From Singulisphaera sp. (lineage in GTDB: Bacteria; Planctomycetota; Planctomycetia; Isosphaerales; Isosphaeraceae), in assembly GCA_027451445.1 (NCBI GenBank), contig DAIDJG010000050.1, positions 1 to 58,079 on the forward strand: a stretch of DNA of 58,079 nt, written 5' to 3'. The notes below the pieces were generated by a model. The model made no database searches. It worked only from the letters and a program-made list of their open reading frames with translations, and was not told where the DNA came from. The position numbers and the translations under genes were made by a program. Positions 57,701-58,079 of this stretch are shown here, one piece after another (the first letter of the stretch is position 1; every line of letters begins with the position of its first letter).

Positions 57701-58079
57701 ACGGGCTGAACGGCCTGGTGCTGGAACCGGTGTCGTCGTCGGTCACGACCTACTGGATCGGCCCCCTCACAGGCGGCGATTTCGGGACCGCGGCAGACTG
57801 GAGCCTGGGAGCAATTCCGGGCGCGTCCGACACCGTCTACATCGGCCCGGGAACGATTGTAACGTTCACGTCGGGCGACACCAACATGCAGGTCGCGGGC
57901 ATGTATGTCGACGGTACACTCGACGTGTCGGGGGGCAACCTGGGTATCGGAGTTGCCGCGGGGAGCAACACGTTCGACCTCGGGTCCGGTATCCTCGCCG
58001 GCGCTGGGACGGTGAACATCAACAACGCCGTCGCCGCCTGGTCGGGCGGGACGATGGATGTCACGGGCGGCGTCAATAT
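48787..58079 (+). CDS. Giant modular surface protein, LEPR-XLL type (3' end outside window)
   Basis: Open from ATG 48787 to the window edge: more than 3,097 codons, no stop. The basic N-terminus contains LEERCLLSG at residues 39-47, matching the planctomycete LEPR-XLL motif. Residues about 50-440 are four Ig-like repeats with an almost exact 100-aa period (FTSTD-x-x-A-x-LP-x-x-Y-x-F). Residues about 464-741 are streptogramin-lyase-like blades (GPDGNVWFTE, GPDGNIWFTE). Thereafter come beta-helix/autotransporter-type repeats rich in G, T, N and S, interrupted by a LamG/concanavalin-like domain at about 1959-2165 (FSFNGTNSYDQYH ... QLDDVQIYN). From residue about 2324 a 663-aa unit starting TT-F/Y-WIGP-x-TGGDFG begins to repeat. 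Probably exported and cell-surface, with adhesive or glycan-binding roles. Confidence 0.9.
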   Translation, partial: MFDTKWRKSAQRFVNKARRRTQADLKRRFQWSRWDWDRLEERCLLSGDTLTFTGFPASATAGEAFTFTVTAKNAGNQTDTSFADTLQFTSTDPNAVLPAPYTFTSGDSGSHTFTVAFGTAGSAETITATDFENLTTTFTSSPVTPAANTDHFSVALPGPPVAGDAVPVTVSALTSGNAVDPNYMGTVTFTSPDGAAVLPGAYTFNPAEDNGTHTLTAAFETASTESIAARDTANGISGASPVYTVGAGDLLVFSNIPSTTTAGVPFNFTISALTTGATVDPNYTGTVHFTSTDHGAALPGNYAFTVADQGKHTFTGTFNTAGTPTITVVDTANGAIIGTVSPVTVNAPDQLIVSISGASQTAGTPFSVTVTAALPGGSTDTSYTGTIHFTSTDPQASLPANYTFTAADHGSHTFFNATTFKTSGPQTLQANDTSNSLITGAALGFLDTPESIATQAGQTISGATPNFLAIDSSGNVWFTDSGTNSIGEMAANGPATGEGHWTTEFPIPTSSSGAEAITVGPGGNIWFTESTTGKIGELDPTTGRITEYSLLNSSSQPDAITTGPDGNVWFTEYGNNKVAKITPAGVITEYTIPGSNTAPAEIVAGPDGALWFLEYHNNAIARVTTSGTFTIYTLPGSNSQPGAITVGPDGNIWFTEVQVGGVGGNRIGRISPWGGISEYTIPTANSNAEGIAPGPDGQLWFVEGGTGKIGSINPASGVITESTSVGGNPLSIAEGPNGLLAFTNPNLANVTFLRPASNTTVFAQSASKLVVLSPSTTVTEGQSFDFSVAAEDQYGNVVTNYSPSPPDTASISGAGSTLNHVGLTFANGVAFDSGTAGVSGAVTVSATGNGVLTTSLNVTSLLTDTWNGSHDTNWDNALNWSTGAVPVASNIAVIPASSVVNFTTANETVGGLSVASGSTLNIETDYLTVNDDGGGYAVVTDNGTINIGGVSNGGKLDISAAQGMLTGSGTVVFVGTTFSTNANNGLEVPGTIDTGITVEGQHGGISEGSVLTNLGTINANVPDPGNGGITLRFTSSAGVGLNAGTMEATNGGTLTVGGSGTPFTNLGTLSVAGPGSQLFVGSNNSTTWTGASGTISDTGGAILQLGGSFTQGDLANLNRDASSLLVLAGTVNGNLTLTNTLGTMLFGNGILSNGVFSIPVGGASQLIATETFNAAPILSSATLVSPIVLDLPTNYSGNQDRTTTAELQIQNGLTLDTTLYLGSPGTAVNGELDFDGTSLSPDNISGTGTIILGGSASNQILFGASGSMAIGQYITIEGNNGTVGSNSNNSFTNNGKIEATVSGGTIIVEFGPSGVNATTGTIEALSGTGITLTGGDTSGDSFTNNGSFVANNATFNINAGNQNAWTNPGGATLTGSTVGLGGTFTQSQLVGTLGLDFEPVAGTSVTFSGTVVGGLSLNSTLGSWVMANGTLAGGTFNTSGGATLAVGANRTGYLTGGVTLDAPIDMSSNSGAVLQVAGGLTLANNLTWNIGNSAASPNYGFLQFNGSQTLGGSGTITFGSSTNNRLEPYSSGNVLTIGSGIIIDGQNGTIGLGGASYTVINQGTIKADVATTGATAGITVELGGSGQNSGSIKALNGGVINLGGTPGYAQDTYTTAQLNPSQISADSSSTINWAGILDNTGATLELTSGTGSWTVDYGVINGGTIVTDSGEYLRFAASYSNFLNGVTLGGTGVYGPNTNAFEPGNLDLSTINGAYVRVLGDLTLVSLVNGSSNIYSNINLGSVGSSPTSGTLEFYNSSNPTATPKLSGTGLVNFGTSPSNQLEVDSGETLTIGNGITVCGVAGQINGSGALQNAGSIIADSTGTLTISVNTWTNQSTGVAQATNGGILFVNTAPTNFSGSTLTGGAWEADASSTLEFKTPSTIATNAATIIYGGAGAAVLSGSSANTNLQTTLATNAAAGVLSLTNNSVYTSAVAGFTNLGTINDNAGNTFGIANLSTTVSGITDHWTGDNTTNDTGPGGNSATTTNNLSYATGQINQAFSFNGTNSYDQYHSVTFGTNDFTVGFWIKTTSTAQQAVLGNRITASSGNFFGVRMNNGSLLVELDQSDGNNYIPLTSSTAINNGAYHFVSVVRSGTTANLYIDGVLNATGSSAAVTNIASGTQPFVLGWEPTDQAVSALNGQLDDVQIYNGTALSLAQVQSIYDAGIGTYTQAGGTSNINGTLTAGLAVVQGGVLTGAGSISGSLNSSSIVIPGNLAALGVLSVGGNYTQNPTGTLQIGIDGNVAGTQYSQLAVTGSASLSGSLVATLINSYTLSNSTGVLRPLTFASSTGAFSSYTLPSSGGLSLAPIYLATYFGLQTVPAGVTTFWIGPATGGDFGIAADWSLGAIPGASDTAYIGAGNTVSFTSTDSVQVAGLLVDGTLNDTGGSLAVGGTVGGSAFALVAAGILGGAGTININNALASVWSGGTIEGTGTTDIESGSFAISGSITISGGATLAGTSGASVNMSSGTLAVGTGGATFNFASGVFNWTGGTINTGSNTLANATNGYLTFAPTSSVVLEGTLSNLGVVNQNTGGIGLTLNNGTINNRGTYDFQNDGAYFFSGGGTNAFNNSGTVEKTVGTGFGAINDLGFNNAASGIITVTSGTLSLGKGTDSGGTFNVSSGAELNLVDGSNSLEDPTFTGTYTGSGAGVVVLNTTQALNIGSGGATFNFPSGMFQWQSGEINTGSNVLTNGSSGFIAIASNSPVELAGTLDNNGVINQPSFGVNMFAQLDLMGATVNNVGTYNITTDGTNVVDSVIGVNLFNNTGTLEKTMGSGTSSLNVAFQNHGAVVASSGTLAITNDTTDLTGSTLNSGIWDAFGGTITVDGGTAVTTNNAIVQFIGTGSAFTNLSALATNSGLFIVGSGVVFSTPGDLSNTGTITVGPNGGTLDVNGNYTQANSAVFSAQIGSGGSGVLAVTGNASLAGTLSTGFAPGFSLSGSTPAPTVMTYGTETGRFSNVSTSPSNGLLLVPDYGLNGLVLEPVSSSVTTYWIGPLTGGDFGTAADWSLGAIPGASDTVYIGPGTIVTFTSGDTNMQVAGMYVDGTLDVSGGNLGIGVAAGSNTFDLGSGILAGAGTVNINNAVAAWSGGTMDVTGGVN

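Overview
The window is high-GC bacterial DNA that almost certainly comes from a planctomycete. The evidence is three DUF1501 proteins paired with three DUF1549/DUF1553 proteins, several planctomycete-type cytochrome c domains (PSD1/PSCyt), a PVC-type heme-binding domain protein, and a giant surface protein that opens with an LEPR-XLL-like motif (LEERCLLSG). The overall look suggests the Isosphaerales/Gemmatales side of the phylum, but the genus is not resolved. I saw no rRNA, tRNA or CRISPR array.

Layout. 1-3.4 kb: a long perfect hairpin and half of a dispersed repeat, then a Tat-exported Gfo/Idh/MocA oxidoreductase, a cupin-like protein and a secreted NHL-repeat protein, all on the minus strand. 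3.5-8.6 kb: a dispersed inverted repeat, then a DUF1549/DUF1553 cytochrome and a DUF1501 protein (+). 8.7-11.8 kb: a small DUF3309 protein converging on a glycine/threonine/serine-rich surface protein. 12.3-16.7 kb: aldo/keto reductase, Tat-exported metallophosphoesterase, a collapsed IS66 transposase, a glycine-rich RRM protein and an overlooked 59-aa zinc-ribbon-like ORF. 16.9-20.2 kb: an overlapping minus-strand cluster of a membrane-anchored protein, an HTTM protein, a hybrid histidine kinase without a sensor domain, and a response regulator. 20.5-24.2 kb: an exported sulfatase and, divergently, an overlapping AAA ATPase/TOPRIM-like pair that resembles OLD/PARIS-type anti-phage systems.

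24.3-39.4 kb is the centrepiece: seven co-oriented minus-strand genes in which a three-gene cassette (DUF1501, then DUF1549/DUF1553, then a PPC-domain protein) occurs twice in the same order, with a cytochrome/WD40/coiled-coil protein between the two copies. A 151-bp inverted-repeat element is inserted in frame inside the signal-peptide region of one PPC gene. A 170-bp repeat, also present at 3.5 kb in the other orientation, lies just upstream of the WD40 gene.

39.7-41.4 kb: an Rpn-like PD-(D/E)XK protein and a hypothetical protein. 41.6-47.4 kb: glucose-6-phosphate isomerase and a short-type 6-phosphogluconate dehydrogenase, followed by a 1019-aa heme/propeller/cupredoxin fusion. 47.5-48.8 kb: a gene-poor stretch with hairpins and two diverged ~98-bp direct repeats. 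From 48,787 to the window end: one open frame of more than 3,097 codons encoding a giant modular surface protein (Ig-like repeats of 100 aa, a streptogramin-lyase-like propeller, beta-helix repeats, LamG, and a 663-aa repeating unit).

How the genes fit together: most of the window encodes exported redox and surface proteins typical of the phylum, whose physiological roles are mostly unknown. pgi and gnd are cytosolic central metabolism. The ATPase/TOPRIM pair is the best candidate for a defence function. All functional names rest on motifs read from the translations; no database search was run.
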